In this document: positions 35,939 through 46,564 of the stretch, in pieces | How the letters are laid out: every line of letters begins with the position of its first letter | Numbering within the stretch: the stretch's first letter is position 1 | Assembly: GCA_029721435.1 (NCBI GenBank) | Contig: CM056573.1 | Coordinates: forward strand, 126,071,447 to 126,135,446 | DNA length: 64,000 nucleotides | Reading direction: 5' to 3' | From: Gymnothorax reevesii | Taxonomy: Eukaryota; Chordata; Actinopteri; Anguilliformes; Muraenidae | The notes under the pieces: generated by a model | What the model was told of the DNA's origin: nothing | Seen by the model: only the letters and a program-made list of their open reading frames with translations | Database searches by the model: none | Position numbers and translations under genes: made by a program

Positions 35939-36880
35939 AGCCGCTTGCACACTGGACGCGAAACGAATTTTTCGCTCGACAGATTGCGTCTTGTGTCCGA
36001 AAGTCTGACAGGGTTTTAATAAATCTCCGTGTCCGACAGTCTATTACTGTTTTTAATTTCTTCAAATCTACTGACTCTTTTAGATATTAAACGTGAATGT
36101 TTTGATAAGAGGGCTCAGTTCTTTAAGATGAGAACCGAGAATTTCAATCAATGTTTCTGTTTAAGCTGCTCAATAAAGCGAGTCGACATTGGCGCGAGAC
36201 AATGTACAATGCCTCCGTGTCTGACAGCCAAAAAAAAAGCACGATTAGAACAGATTTATAACGAAATAAAGAATAAAAAGAAACATTTTAACAACAGAAC
36301 ATCCAATGAACACTGCGATTTATTTATTGGCGGGTCATCTTTGTTGGATATCCTGTTTGTTGGTTTTTATTCTTTATTTCGTAATAAATCTGTTCTCATA
36401 TCAATACTTCTACTTTTTGCTGGCTGGTGGACATGGAGTAATTTGCATTCCGCGTTGGGCAGTCTTGATCGTGCATGCGATAATTTCTTCACACTGTCAA
36501 TGATCATGGAATTGATTTGCTCACGCACTATTTTATCTTTGCTGTGGAAATAAAGCGTGAATCTGTTCGGTCCATCTGACTAATTTTCAAAAGAAAGACC
36601 AAATAAAGACTGCCGTCTGTCTTCAACGAAAACAGACGAATAGGCTAAAAAGACCAAGAAAAGTCGATAGCTATCAATTTGCATTTTGTGAAGGTCGAAC
36701 ACAAACATAGCCAAGTTTGCACGTCTAATAATTCCTGGAATACTCGGAAAAATTAGAACTTTTATGACTTTCGGACACAGAGCTATATTAAAACCCTGTC
36801 CGACTATCGCGTCTTTGCATTGACTTTGTCTGTAATCAGTCGTGCGAAAAATTCGTTTCGCGTCCAGTGTGCAAGCGGCT
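35939..36880. mobile_element. Harbinger-like non-autonomous element nested in the outer copy
   Basis: A perfect 37-bp terminal inverted repeat (35939-35975 against 36844-36880, starting AGCCGCTTGCACACTGGACG). It is flanked by TTA on both sides (35936-35938, 36881-36883), fitting the TWA target of PIF/Harbinger. Inside, about 25 bases near 36250 and 36370-36396 form a second inverted repeat with one mismatch. An open frame of 174 codons (36029-36553) matches nothing I know and contains this palindrome, so I do not call it a gene. Confidence 0.8.
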
Positions 36881-36907
36881 TTAATGAGCATAGAACGCAA
36901 GCATTCG

Positions 36908-36932
36908 ATATATATATATATATATATATAAT
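36908..36932. repeat. (TA)n microsatellite
   Basis: About 12 TA dinucleotides just right of the nested Harbinger-like element. Confidence 0.85.
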
Positions 36933-37576
36933 ATGCCTACAGTTTGTGGTTGGCTGAGAAAGATGTGAAGTCGTTAGTTTGCATCACAGATTCAGCTTCG
37001 TTGATTAAGCCAGGTCAAGTTTTCATTTCGCGTGGCAACCGCCTTTAATCTGACATCAGGACAATCGATATAGATACTATAATTTATGTCCTTATTCAGA
37101 TAGTTACATTAAATAGTGCTTCCTGTAATTATTTCTTGCATTGAAATGTGCCTGACATTCTGTAAACCTGCCTGTGAGATTTCGGTGACGTGTGCGCACT
37201 CTGCGCCGGTCAGCCAAATTACCACTGCGCGGAAATTAAACCAGGTTGGAGCTGGCGAGTTTTCTGCGCAACTCCAGCGGAGACTTTTTCTACGAAATTG
37301 TCACTGCGTCTTGATGAATATGTGACACCTCCCCCTACTACGCCGCCACACCCATCTCGGCGCACCTTCGTCTACCGAAGGCTGCGCACCTCACAAAATT
37401 ACCAGTACGCGGGCTGCGCCGTACGAAATTACCACTGCGCGGGCTGCGCCTCGCTACGCTACCTGCGCTGCGCCAGGAAATTAGAGCCCTTTAACTTAAT
37501 TGGTTCCTCTGTTGGTAAGTGGATCACCCACCGATGACAATGGAGGATTTTGATTGATCTTCTTCTTGCTCTGTAG

Positions 37577-37670
37577 GCTCCAGTCAGCCTGTGGCGGTAG
37601 TGGTGAGCGTGGTCCTTGTGTTAATTGTATGCGTAGGCATCCTGTTGGCTGGACTCTGCTGGAAGAGAAG
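37577..37670 (+). CDS. dcbld1: dcbld1-like exon: transmembrane helix
   Basis: Acceptor tgctctgtag, donor gtactg at 37671. It encodes SSSQP followed by a run of about 23 hydrophobic residues (VAVVVSVVLVLIVCVGILLA and GLCW) and then KRR, a stop-transfer signal. This fixes a type I topology. Leaves two bases. Confidence 0.86.
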
Positions 37671-37852
37671 GTACTGTCTGATTGTGGGGTCACTGAACAA
37701 GCTCCTCAAAAAACCTCATTTCCCATGTCGCCCTGAGGCTGAATGTTATGTTATACTACACACATCCTACAGGAGAAATTTTGTTGTGCCAACCGGCTCC
37801 AAACTTTCCCTCAACATTAGTCCTAAAGTATTCTATGTCTCCTTCCTTTCAG

Positions 37853-37887
37853 GAAGAAGAACGCTGACAAGTGCTCCTTAGACAAAG
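37853..37887 (+). CDS. dcbld1: dcbld1-like microexon: juxtamembrane basic segment
   Basis: A 35-base exon encoding RKKNADKCSLDK. The acceptor is ccttcctttcag and the donor gtttgt at 37888, the weakest donor of the set. It continues the basic cluster after the membrane helix, as KKK does in mammalian DCBLD proteins. The phase fits both neighbours. Confidence 0.7.
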
Positions 37888-38088
37888 GTTTGTTGATGTC
37901 TCTGATGGCTAGCGTGGCTAGCTGTTTATAGAGTCAAGTTGACTTTCTCTTGCCATCGCTTTCCTGCTGAGATGCAACATTGTGCATTGCCTAATCAGTC
38001 ATGTTCTAATACCATTTATTAGAAACAGATAGTGACAATTAACTAATGGCATTTTCTCTCCCCACCTCCCACTCCCTCTCGCTCTCAG

Positions 38089-38196
38089 GATGTCCAAGCA
38101 CCCTGGTGAAGTCCCTGCCCCGTTCCGATTCAGAGCTCATCTCGTACCCGCTGGAGAGGGGCGTTCTTGACGTGCTGACAAATCCCCCTCTCAATG
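38089..38196 (+). CDS. dcbld1: dcbld1-like exon: cytoplasmic juxtamembrane region
   Basis: Acceptor cgctctcag, donor gtacca at 38197. The product GCPSTLVKSLPRSDSELISY, then PLERGVLDVLTNPPLN, resembles the SAEFTISY...LDLIT segment of DCBLD1 rather than the corresponding DCBLD2 segment. This is the main reason for the dcbld1 symbol. Phase 1. Confidence 0.78.
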
Positions 38197-41100
38197 GTAC
38201 CACTCTCGCTTCTCAGTCACATGACAGCAGACATAATGTCACATGACACCTTACAGACATGACAGGACACCAGTGTGCTTGCACATTGCATCACCTCAGT
38301 CACATGACAGGCGTCAACGTACACCCATAAGGCAATAGGCGCACTCGCTACACCGGGTGACTGTACAGACATCTGTACTTGACATTGGCATCTGGGGCGT
38401 AGTCCAACCAGTAGTCATCAAGAAAGACGAGTTACACATTTGCTTCAGTGGTCATTTGACCCTCACCTTGACAAGTCATTTGCCGCCTTTGAGATTCACA
38501 CAGCGCACAGTGCATTGTAATTAACAGTAGCTAAACATAATCCTTCTGTAAAAGGTGGATGAATCATTAATTTCAAAATTGGAGCATATAACTTGATGTC
38601 AGACATCTTTTAAGATTAGGGAAGCGATTTTTCTAAATTGGATTTTCAGGGTTCTAATGCCTGACCAATAAAGGTGAACCCACCTGGTCAACCAAACTGC
38701 TGCGGTTGCTTCTGTGGAGCTGCTCTTGACGCATATCTGACTTGATTTTAAGAGAGCTCAGAGGTGCATGTGATCATCACGTGAACATCATGTGGCCAGA
38801 CATCTGAGCCAGTTGGACAATTCAGCTAACAGCCCTTTCCCATCATGCACTGTAATTTACCCTCAACCCATCAAGAAAACTAAGCCGTCTGCAGTCGACT
38901 GCATTGGCCGAACGCTCCTAATACCTTAACTGTCACATGACAAGGGCCACATAGTTGTATGACAGGGGTCAGTGTGCTTCCACAGTTGGCTTGTGCGATT
39001 TGAGTTCTTCTGCAAGGAAAACTGACCTCAGGAAGAATCTCTGCTGTGTACACTCAGTGAGACAGAGGCACTTCCGAGAAGAGAGGAGGCAAGAAGAACA
39101 CCCAGGAAACAGTTCCTTCGCTTCTGGAACTGTAAATCACACCTGCCCAGTGATCTACAATCACATGAGAGAGGCTGGCGTGCTATTGCATGACATCATC
39201 TTGTAGTCACCATATCGGAGGAGTTTATTTCTGCCTGACCACCTTATAGACACATTGCATGCTGCGTGCCCTCACATGATGTTACCCTAAAGTCATATAA
39301 TGCAGGTCATTTTCAATATTGTTATTCTGTATAGAAAGTCACAGTGTGAAGTAAATTTGTATGCAGCTTGGTTTAGATTATTTTAGTTCCAGTTCCAGCG
39401 GTTCAGTTGTCTATGGGAAAAATTAATGGGGTTTTCAAAAATCTGCGAATATAAGGTCCATGATTAAAAGAACATTATTGAAAGCGTTATCGTTTTGTTT
39501 ATTGTGATAATGTGGTTGAATACCCCAAACCTTTTCAAAAATGAAAGGCTTTGAGACCTTGAAAGGTGAATGTTGCTGTTGACATGCTAAGGCTAAAGTA
39601 ATTAGGAACTGAATCATCCACCGGCCTCAAAGTATCAACTCATTCAAATGCTGTGCATGTTTGTAGTTCAGTTATTGACAATGATAGCATACTGTTTGCA
39701 ACCTGCTCCTTTTATGGTCATGGAGTGTTTCAATTTCACATGGTTACAAGCAAATGCTTTTTTTTATCTCACTAAACAAAGCATACGCCATCTCGGGTAA
39801 CAATTTTACTTATGGACCTTATTATCGCTGGTTTTCAAAAACCTCAGTCATTTTTCCCATGTGCACTGGACCACTGGAACAGGCAGTGGTAAAATAGAAA
39901 AAAAAAACGCATACAAAGTGATACTTTATTAAACTAACACGGTCATATTTAGGAGCATGTTTGGTTAAGTATGACACCACCTTAGTCACATGGTGGGGGG
40001 TTCAGTACGGTGAGAAAGGAGGGCATAGAAGGAGAGCGAGAGAGAGATGGAGAAAGAGAGGCAGCGAGAGAAAGGGAAGGAGAGGGAGAGAAGAATGGAG
40101 GATGCCTAGTGAAGCGAAGTAACCTTTACCTCGGCCTACTTATCCAGTGAGTGGGACAGAAACCCAGCTGAACAAGTGAGTTTTTCTCTTCTCTGTGAAG
40201 ACAACCCCCATCCCAATTACCCCAAACCCAATCCAACCCCCGCCCCAGTGTGGGGCATAATCATTTTATTCTCCTCTCTGTAGGGCCCACTCCGAAAAGA
40301 GCCTTTCTAATTAGAACCAGTAATGGTGCGGGCTGCAGCCTACAGAGAGAGAGAGAGAGAGAGAGGGAGGGAGGGAGATGGAGTGAATAGGGCAGGAGGA
40401 AGAGGGGGGGCGCAGGCTCAGACAATCGGACTCCCTCTCCCTCTCTCTCTCTCAGTCCCGCTAATTAAAATCCGTCCCTCTTTCAAGCTCCCTGTATCTG
40501 AAAGTGGGAGGTTATTCGAGTTTAACTTTGTTTTTTGGATTTAGCTGTGTTAAGAATGTCACTTGTATACAAAGAGTTTGGCTCCAAAATGCAATATATC
40601 CATTTTAGTCATTTTGAGTAAATCAGCTTTTTCTATGTTGGCGCCTATTGCATTTTATAGAAAAACACAAACTTTGACCATGAAAAAATACACCATAAAG
40701 TATGCATTTCTAATGACGGGTTTTTGCACCATGTGTAAGAAGCGGTGGACTATCGCTCTTTGGTATTATCTCAATTTTTATATTGTTGGAACTTATTGCG
40801 CTTTGGAACTAAACTTTTCATATTTACCTTGAGGAATTTCAATCACACATTCATCCGGATTCCAGAGCGACTTACTGATATGCACACATGCAGCTGTAAG
40901 TGAAGGTCAGGTCAACAGCGTGACGGCCAGCAGCGATTAATGCATAATCCTTTGCATAAAAAGTGCCTTAAAGAGGATTGTGACGGATGCTGTGCTTTTA
41001 TGTCTTTTTGCATACATGCCTACGCTGAGAAAATGTATCTTTTGTTTGCTACTTTTTCTTATAGAAAAATACCATTCTTTAAGATCTGAACAATACATTC

Positions 41101-41607
41101 CGCACCACAATGAATCAATGTTTTACTAATACAACTTTGAGTTTATAAGTTTGAGTTTGAGTTTAAGTTTCAAATAGACAGACCCAGAGGAAATGTTGTC
41201 ATGGGAAGTTACCTAAAGGAAAAGCCCACATTTCTGAAGTCACAAAATGTGCAGAGATTAAAACAATATAGACTTGGATGAAATAAGATGTGAGAAAAAT
41301 TATTTTGCAGCTCTCAGCAGCATATGTCACCCTTATAGAGGGAGAGAGGGATGGGGGGAGAGAGAGGGAAGGAGGGAGGTAGCAAATAAGGAGGGAGGGA
41401 GGGAAAGAAGGCGGTAGTAAATAAGGAGGGAGAGAGAGGGAAGGAGGGAGGTACACTTGAACTCTTCCCTTGGGTCCTCAGTCCCCCTGTACTAACGCAG
41501 GAATTTCCTGTTTCCTTTTCTCGAACCCCCCCCCCCCCCCCCCCGTCTTGTATTTCCTGTTCCTGCTCCTCCTTGTTCCTGGTTGTCTTGTGGATGACCC
41601 CCCCCAG
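38197..41607. other. Last intron: GTCACATGAC cluster and GA tracts
   Basis: Four exact GTCACATGAC decamers lie at 38216, 38238, 38299 and 38932. GA-rich tracts occur at about 40030-40095, 40345-40380 and 41335-41455. A run of about 18 C lies at 41527-41544, shortly before the acceptor of the last exon. No other gene seen. Confidence 0.6.
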
Positions 41608-41993
41608 ATTATGCTGAGCCAGAGCAGGGCCTAAAGCTCGGCTCCACATTCCGGCCTTCGGCCGACGAGGGCTACACTGTCCCGCTCATCCTCAACCACT
41701 ACGACGTTCCGGGGAAGATTCCGGAATACGCCGAACCGCTTCCACCAGAGCCGGAATACGCCACGCCCTTTGGAGACGTGCTCCCCGACACCCCCGCTCA
41801 CGACATCAGGGCTAGTCAGGGCGGGGCCGCACCGCTGCCGGCCCAGTACGACTGCCCCGCCCACAAGGTGGCGCCCAACGGTTACTGCATGCCGGCACCG
41901 CAAGGCGGAGATGCGCAACGGACCAGCGCACTGTATGCTGAGCCCCAGTCAACCGACACTCTCTCCCAGCACACATACTGTGAGCCTCTTTGA
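41608..41993 (+). CDS. dcbld1: dcbld1-like last exon: YxxP-rich cytoplasmic tail and stop
   Basis: The acceptor follows a C-rich tract (cccccccag) and the TGA stop is at 41991-41993. The roughly 128 residues carry nine YxxP motifs: YAEP, YTVP, YDVP, YAEP, YATP, YDCP, YCMP, YAEP and YCEP. They also carry the STFRP box and the PLPPEPEYATPF block shared with DCBLD tails. YxxP is the preferred phospho-ligand of CRK/CRKL SH2 domains. The exon is very C+G-rich compared with its introns. The protein ends directly after the last YxxP (YCEPL). Confidence 0.88.
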
Positions 41994-43960
41994 ATCACCC
42001 GGCCAGAAATGGAAAGACACTCGCATCACATGACCATACAATCAGTGAGCACACCCTGAGTGATGTAACAAAGCGCAGGCCGAGTGAGGGGGGCTGCCAG
42101 CAGCTCAGCGTGTTCAGACTGGGGGCTCAGGTGTTTCGTAGGGGCCTGAAAGGTTACTGTTTCGAGCACCAGTGTCGGCCCTACAAGATCAGCGCAGCTT
42201 TTTGGCCCTGGGGCAAATGCCCTTCACCCAACATAGTTCCAGGGGGCAACAGGCCCCTAATTAGTCGAAATCAGCTCATGGTCACTTTGGATGAAATCGT
42301 CACTTAAATAACTGTAATGTGCTGCATGCCTCCTTCCCAGTGGCTCCGTCCTCTTCTGGCAAAAATGTCAATGCCTAAAAATGGTGCAGAAATAAAAGCC
42401 CGATGGGTCTAAGTCGGCGTAACTGAAATTACTTGCCAAACGACAAGATCTCCTGCGCAGAGTGCTTTGGGACACATATTTATGCAAGCCGGAGATTAAG
42501 AATAATTTTATAGAGGCTTTGGGGAATGGCCACACCAGCTAAACCTGTGTTTGTTTATTTCTCCAGAGACACATTGCTAGATGCCATTTATTTTAGGGTG
42601 TGGAACTACACACTATTTGAGCACAAGAGCCTTTTGTGGCTCTCACACTGTAGGCATCCAGCTGTTAATGTATCTCATGTTTTTATTGCACATGATCAGA
42701 CTGGGAAGTGCATGTGCACTGTGTGTGGATACTGTGTGAGGGAGAGGTGCGCTGATACTGATATTGGATATCGATCTGATACTGACTCAAATGGATGGAT
42801 CAGGTATCTGTGTCTATGGGCTGCTCTGGTATCAGATACTGTTACTTTAATGAATACTAATTTAGTACATTCATAACTGTTTTTATTTGTTACATTTTAT
42901 TTTACAAATTAATGAAAGTCATACGTAAGTCAAGCCTGGTGTTGCCATAATGAACCCTGTCCATTCTGGTCAGTTAGGCACACAACTTATTGATTGGTCT
43001 CTGGTATCGCATTGGTTCTCTGTGTCGCTCGATATTCAAAGCACAGGTATCAGTATCAGTTTTGGGACTGCAAGATTCATATTAATGCATCTCTAATGTG
43101 GGTAAATAATGCGCTTGGTAAGTATTTTTAAGGGTTGTCTAGTATACTTCCTTTGCCAAACAATTTACATTGAAAAAGCTGTGAGTCTCATGAGCTGAAA
43201 AAATAGCTGCACAGTGGTGACCATTTATCCTGGCCGTCTCCGTGCGTACTGATGTAATCCCTACCTGAGCATTCATCAGTCTGCAGTGGGATTTGGAATT
43301 CAGTCAGCATTACCCTTCCTCACATCAGGAAGGTAACAGTTCACACATTAAGTTTGAGTTCCCTGGAGGTAAAGATGTTGATCACCATCGATGGATGTGG
43401 CACAGAACACTTTTCATTAATTATGTTTTCTTTTTGTTGTTGTTAATTATTCAAAAAAGTAATAAGCACAATGCGGCAAGATCTGGTTCCCACATCACCT
43501 CTGTATGCATTTGTGCTGCTTCACTGGCGCTCTTCAGTGCATGTGAATCTGAACTGGGGGCTGTAAATGTGAATACGATGTATAGAAATAAAGTTATGCT
43601 CTGAATTATTTGGCTTCCTGCTGTCCTCCATTTTCTTGTCCCTTGAGTGAGGAAAAATGTGTTTTTCAGTATGTCCAGCCAACACATAAAGCAATTAAAA
43701 CATTATTCTTGCTGTGGGAAGCAGCCTGTTTCAGAAGATCCTCTGCACGTCTACTCAAATATGAAGCCTGTTAAACTTCTTTTCAGTTGAGTCTTATGTG
43801 GATGGTGCCCTGCATTGTGTTTTGTTTTGTTTTTCTGTCCTCCACTGTAGTGGCATATTTTCAAATTTCAAAAAATAGCCATCAATGTAGGCTTGTAGTC
43901 CCCAAGCATGTGGTGTTAGTGAAATGGATGATGAAAGTATAAACTTAAGGTTCAATAAAC
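41994..43960 (+). other. Probable 3' UTR and downstream flank of dcbld1-like gene
   Basis: No coding sequence is seen after the TGA. Three AATAAA hexamers on the + strand are candidate poly(A) signals: 42391-42396, 43587-43592 and 43954-43959. None can be chosen without transcripts. A hAT-like remnant lies inside at 42739-43096. Confidence 0.45.
42739..43096. mobile_element. hAT-like non-autonomous remnant
   Basis: The left part gagaggtgcgctgatactga and the right end atgcatctctaatg resemble decayed TAGGGATGCACCGAT-type hAT ends. The interior carries repeated gatactgat and ggtatcagtatcagttttgg motifs, as in fish families I recognise. No intact target duplication was identified. Confidence 0.45.
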
Positions 43961-44196
43961 TCAATTCAACTCAAATGTTTCAAATGGTTGCCCATTTAGT
44001 CAAATGTAGCTGTTTTAACCAAAGTATGATCAGTTTTAGCCAAAATATGAACAGTTGAAGCCAAATACGAACAGTTTTAGCCAGAAAAGAAAAGGTTTGC
44101 TCTTCAAGCCTTCCACTCCTTTGTTCTATGCTGAGGTCAAGGGTTAATGGCAGCAAGTTTAATTGCATGGCCTACTCAGCTCAACAAAATAAAAGT

Positions 44197-44207
44197 CCCA
44201 CAAAAAA

Positions 44208-44297
<90 letters not shown>
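44197..44297. repeat. poly-A followed by (TA)n
   Basis: About 25 A, then TA repeats to 44297 with one aaatat interruption. The poly-A next to AT repeats could be the tail of an old retroposed copy, but no body was recognised upstream. Confidence 0.9.
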
Positions 44298-44299
<2 letters not shown>

Positions 44300-44640
44300 G
44301 GCTCCTACATCCACATTTTTATTGAAGGACATTTTGAATTTTCTTTATTTGCAATGGTTGGTAACAGCCCAATTGGTGGTCTCTGGTCCTAAAACCATAC
44401 CAAAGTTAATCTGAAGCATTGTGTATAGTGAAATAATACCTCTAAAAGTAGCAGTTGTTTATCATTACCCATAAAAATACTTCACATATTTTTTTTCTGG
44501 AATTACCTTGTGTCTATTGTATGCATAAAATTGAAATTTGGCTTCACATATCAAAACAAGATGCAGCACCAGGCACAGTGAACCCCACCTCTCACATATT
44601 TTAGCAGTTTAATGAGTCAATCTACTTTTCAGGTTCATGT

Positions 44641-45300
44641 GAAATTGCGTTTGACCTTTCAAGGTCACTTAGGGTCAAAGGTCATGATATCAGTGTACTC
44701 GCCCTATAGGAGTTTCTATCTGTTATTAATAATAGCCAATGGCTATCTGCTGTAGTTTTTGAGATGTAGCCTTCCAAAATCTCATCACCTTCAATTTGAC
44801 CTTTCAGGGTCACTCAAGGTCAAAGGTCATGGTTTCATTTTAATTTCCATGTATGATTAAATTTTTGTAATAATAATCCATTGGTCATGCACTTTAGTAT
44901 TTGAGATATAGAGTAAATTAGGCGATTCAGATCAAAGGCCTTGACCCCCCTGAATTTTGACCCCTACAGGTCTTTGAAACTATGCACTTTTCACTATTGC
45001 AATGGATAGGATTATATTTTACACTTTGAAAAAGGAAACCTTTGGCATTGGCGTGGTATACATTTGACCATTTTGACAGTTATGGGCAATTTTGACCTTT
45101 TCATTGACCTTTGACCTTGACCTTCACTCATTTCATTCCAAAATTTAAGAGGATCTATTCTGGGTTATGGCCGCTCAATTGGCAAAATCTGGCATAAAGT
45201 GAGCCAGTGGTTTTATCATAATCTTGCTGAACACATAAATTAATACATGCTCAAACCGAGGCGATTGCAATACACTTGTCCTCCCCTTCGGGTAGGGGCT
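44641..45300 (-). repeat. AGGTCA-rich dispersed repeat, hairpin-head type
   Basis: On the minus strand, from 45300, a hairpin head (CCCCTACCCGAAGGGG) leads to aggacaagtgtatt, comparable to the ggggacatagtatt of the 5180 element. Further along are aaggtcaaggtcaaaggtca and a ctatatctcaaatac box. On the + strand AGGTCA direct repeats with 1-nt spacing lie at 44672-44684 and 44817-44829, and on the minus strand at 45105-45117. The other terminus was not found. Confidence 0.48.
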
Positions 45301-46560
45301 GGGTAACTAGACATGCTGTTGGTGAACGACAGCAGGGTAGATCCATGCTGCTATAGTATTTTCCCAGTAGGTAAAATTTGTATAGTTTTGCTCAGTTGTG
45401 GCATTACAGGAAAGAGTATTGTATGCAGAAAATGTTCAGGGGAATTACTTGGCTTCACGAATGTTAAAGCAAATTTGACCAGTTCCTATCAGAATGGTGA
45501 CTGATTCCATTTTTTAAGAAGTTACATTTTGACTAAATGTGATGGTGCAAGAACAGTCGTGGTGTCAAATAGGATTGCTCTTTCATGAATACATTCACAG
45601 CAAAGTTTATCTGATTCCCATAACAGTTTGACTAACTGTACTTGGAGATGTAGCCAAATTGCAGGGCTGCTGTAAAATAGAGCCATCAAAATCAAACAGG
45701 GTCCTCCCATATTCACCAGAGATATTTACAGAAGAATTGTCAGGATTTCCATAAAAACAGAATTTTGAAAATAATAAGTTGGGCCAGGTTTTGGTGCTTC
45801 AAGGTCACTAACATAATTTCCATGCACCAGGAATAACACAGATGTTTTGTTTCCCATGAAAACTGAGTCATTGCATTTGTAAACGTGGAATTTGGGCAAG
45901 TGATGGTGCTACTGGATACATTACAGAGCCACCATAACCCATAGCCTCCTCCTCTATGCACCAGGACTGTTCAAAGCAGATTTGACAAGATTCCCATTTA
46001 AAGCTCTTTCAATTATATCAATTTTTAAAATTATTAGTTAGTGGTGGTGGTGCCTCCACCGCAAATGTCACAGGCTTACCAACATCAATAACAGCCCTTT
46101 TTAAGCACCAGAAATGATCGTAAGAAGAGTGAGGTGATTTCCATGAAAACTGAGTCATGGCATTTGGAAATGTAGGGTTGAGGGGCAGTACTAGAGTGAA
46201 ATAAATTAATTTATTCCAAAAAGCAATTTCAAATGTGAAAATAGTGCCATGGGGACTGTAGGTCACTTGGTTTATTTCAGGTTATAGTGTTATGCAGACT
46301 GCCAACATGTACTCATTTTGCATACAACGTACGCATTTTGACATCAAAGTACGCTGGTACAAGTTAATGCTATTTAAGTACGCATGTCGCTTGATCTTGC
46401 GTTTCTCCGGTTTCAGTTTATGCGTCAGTTTAAGTTGACACTCTCATCAGTTGATGTCCGGTGAGCATAGGCGCGAATGCAGGACGGAAATATTTCGACC
46501 AATCAGAGAGTGCATGTGCCCCACATGCCCTCCCATCTACGGCCCTCTCGGAAATGTTTG
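45301..46560. other. Gene-free stretch
   Basis: No gene or clear mobile element. Two weakly similar blocks (about 45820-45900 and 46135-46190, both with ttcccatgaaaactgagtcat-like wording) suggest a very old duplication. Confidence 0.35.
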
Positions 46561-46564
46561 CCTA

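Larger units (their letters stand above)
35527..37489. mobile_element. Harbinger-like element, outer copy (split by a nested element)
   Basis: The ends GGGCTCTAATTTTG (left) and AAATTAGAGCCC (right) are inverted repeats. Subterminal GCGC-rich blocks (ggcgcaggcgcggcgc; gcgctgcgcc) follow, the style of fish Harbinger-type elements. It is interrupted by the element at 35939-36880. The right half repeats a gaaattaccactgcgcgggc phrase. No transposase ORF was recognised. Confidence 0.65.
8066..41993 (+). other. dcbld1: dcbld1-like gene, 14 exons visible, first exon(s) missing
   Basis: Type I membrane receptor of the DCBLD family (discoidin, CUB and LCCL domain containing). Fourteen exons with GT-AG borders and compatible phases join into one open frame of 618 codons plus TGA. 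Domain order is CUB (exons at 8066 and 14362), LCCL (25040 to 26871), discoidin/F5-8C (27987 to 31546), Pro/Thr-rich stalk (32417), transmembrane helix (37577) and a YxxP-rich tail (38089 and 41608). Family members are tyrosine-phosphorylated scaffolds at the plasma membrane whose YxxP sites bind CRK/CRKL-type SH2 domains. The juxtamembrane block with SELISY, the STFRP box and the PPEPEYATP box favour DCBLD1. The YAEPLP element is also seen in DCBLD2, so the paralogue call is moderate. The signal peptide exon is not visible in 1-8065. Confidence 0.8.

Noticed and set aside
36029..36553. 174-residue ORF in the nested Harbinger-like element
   Set aside because: Matches no transposase I know, contains the element's internal palindrome, AT-rich; no evidence of coding.
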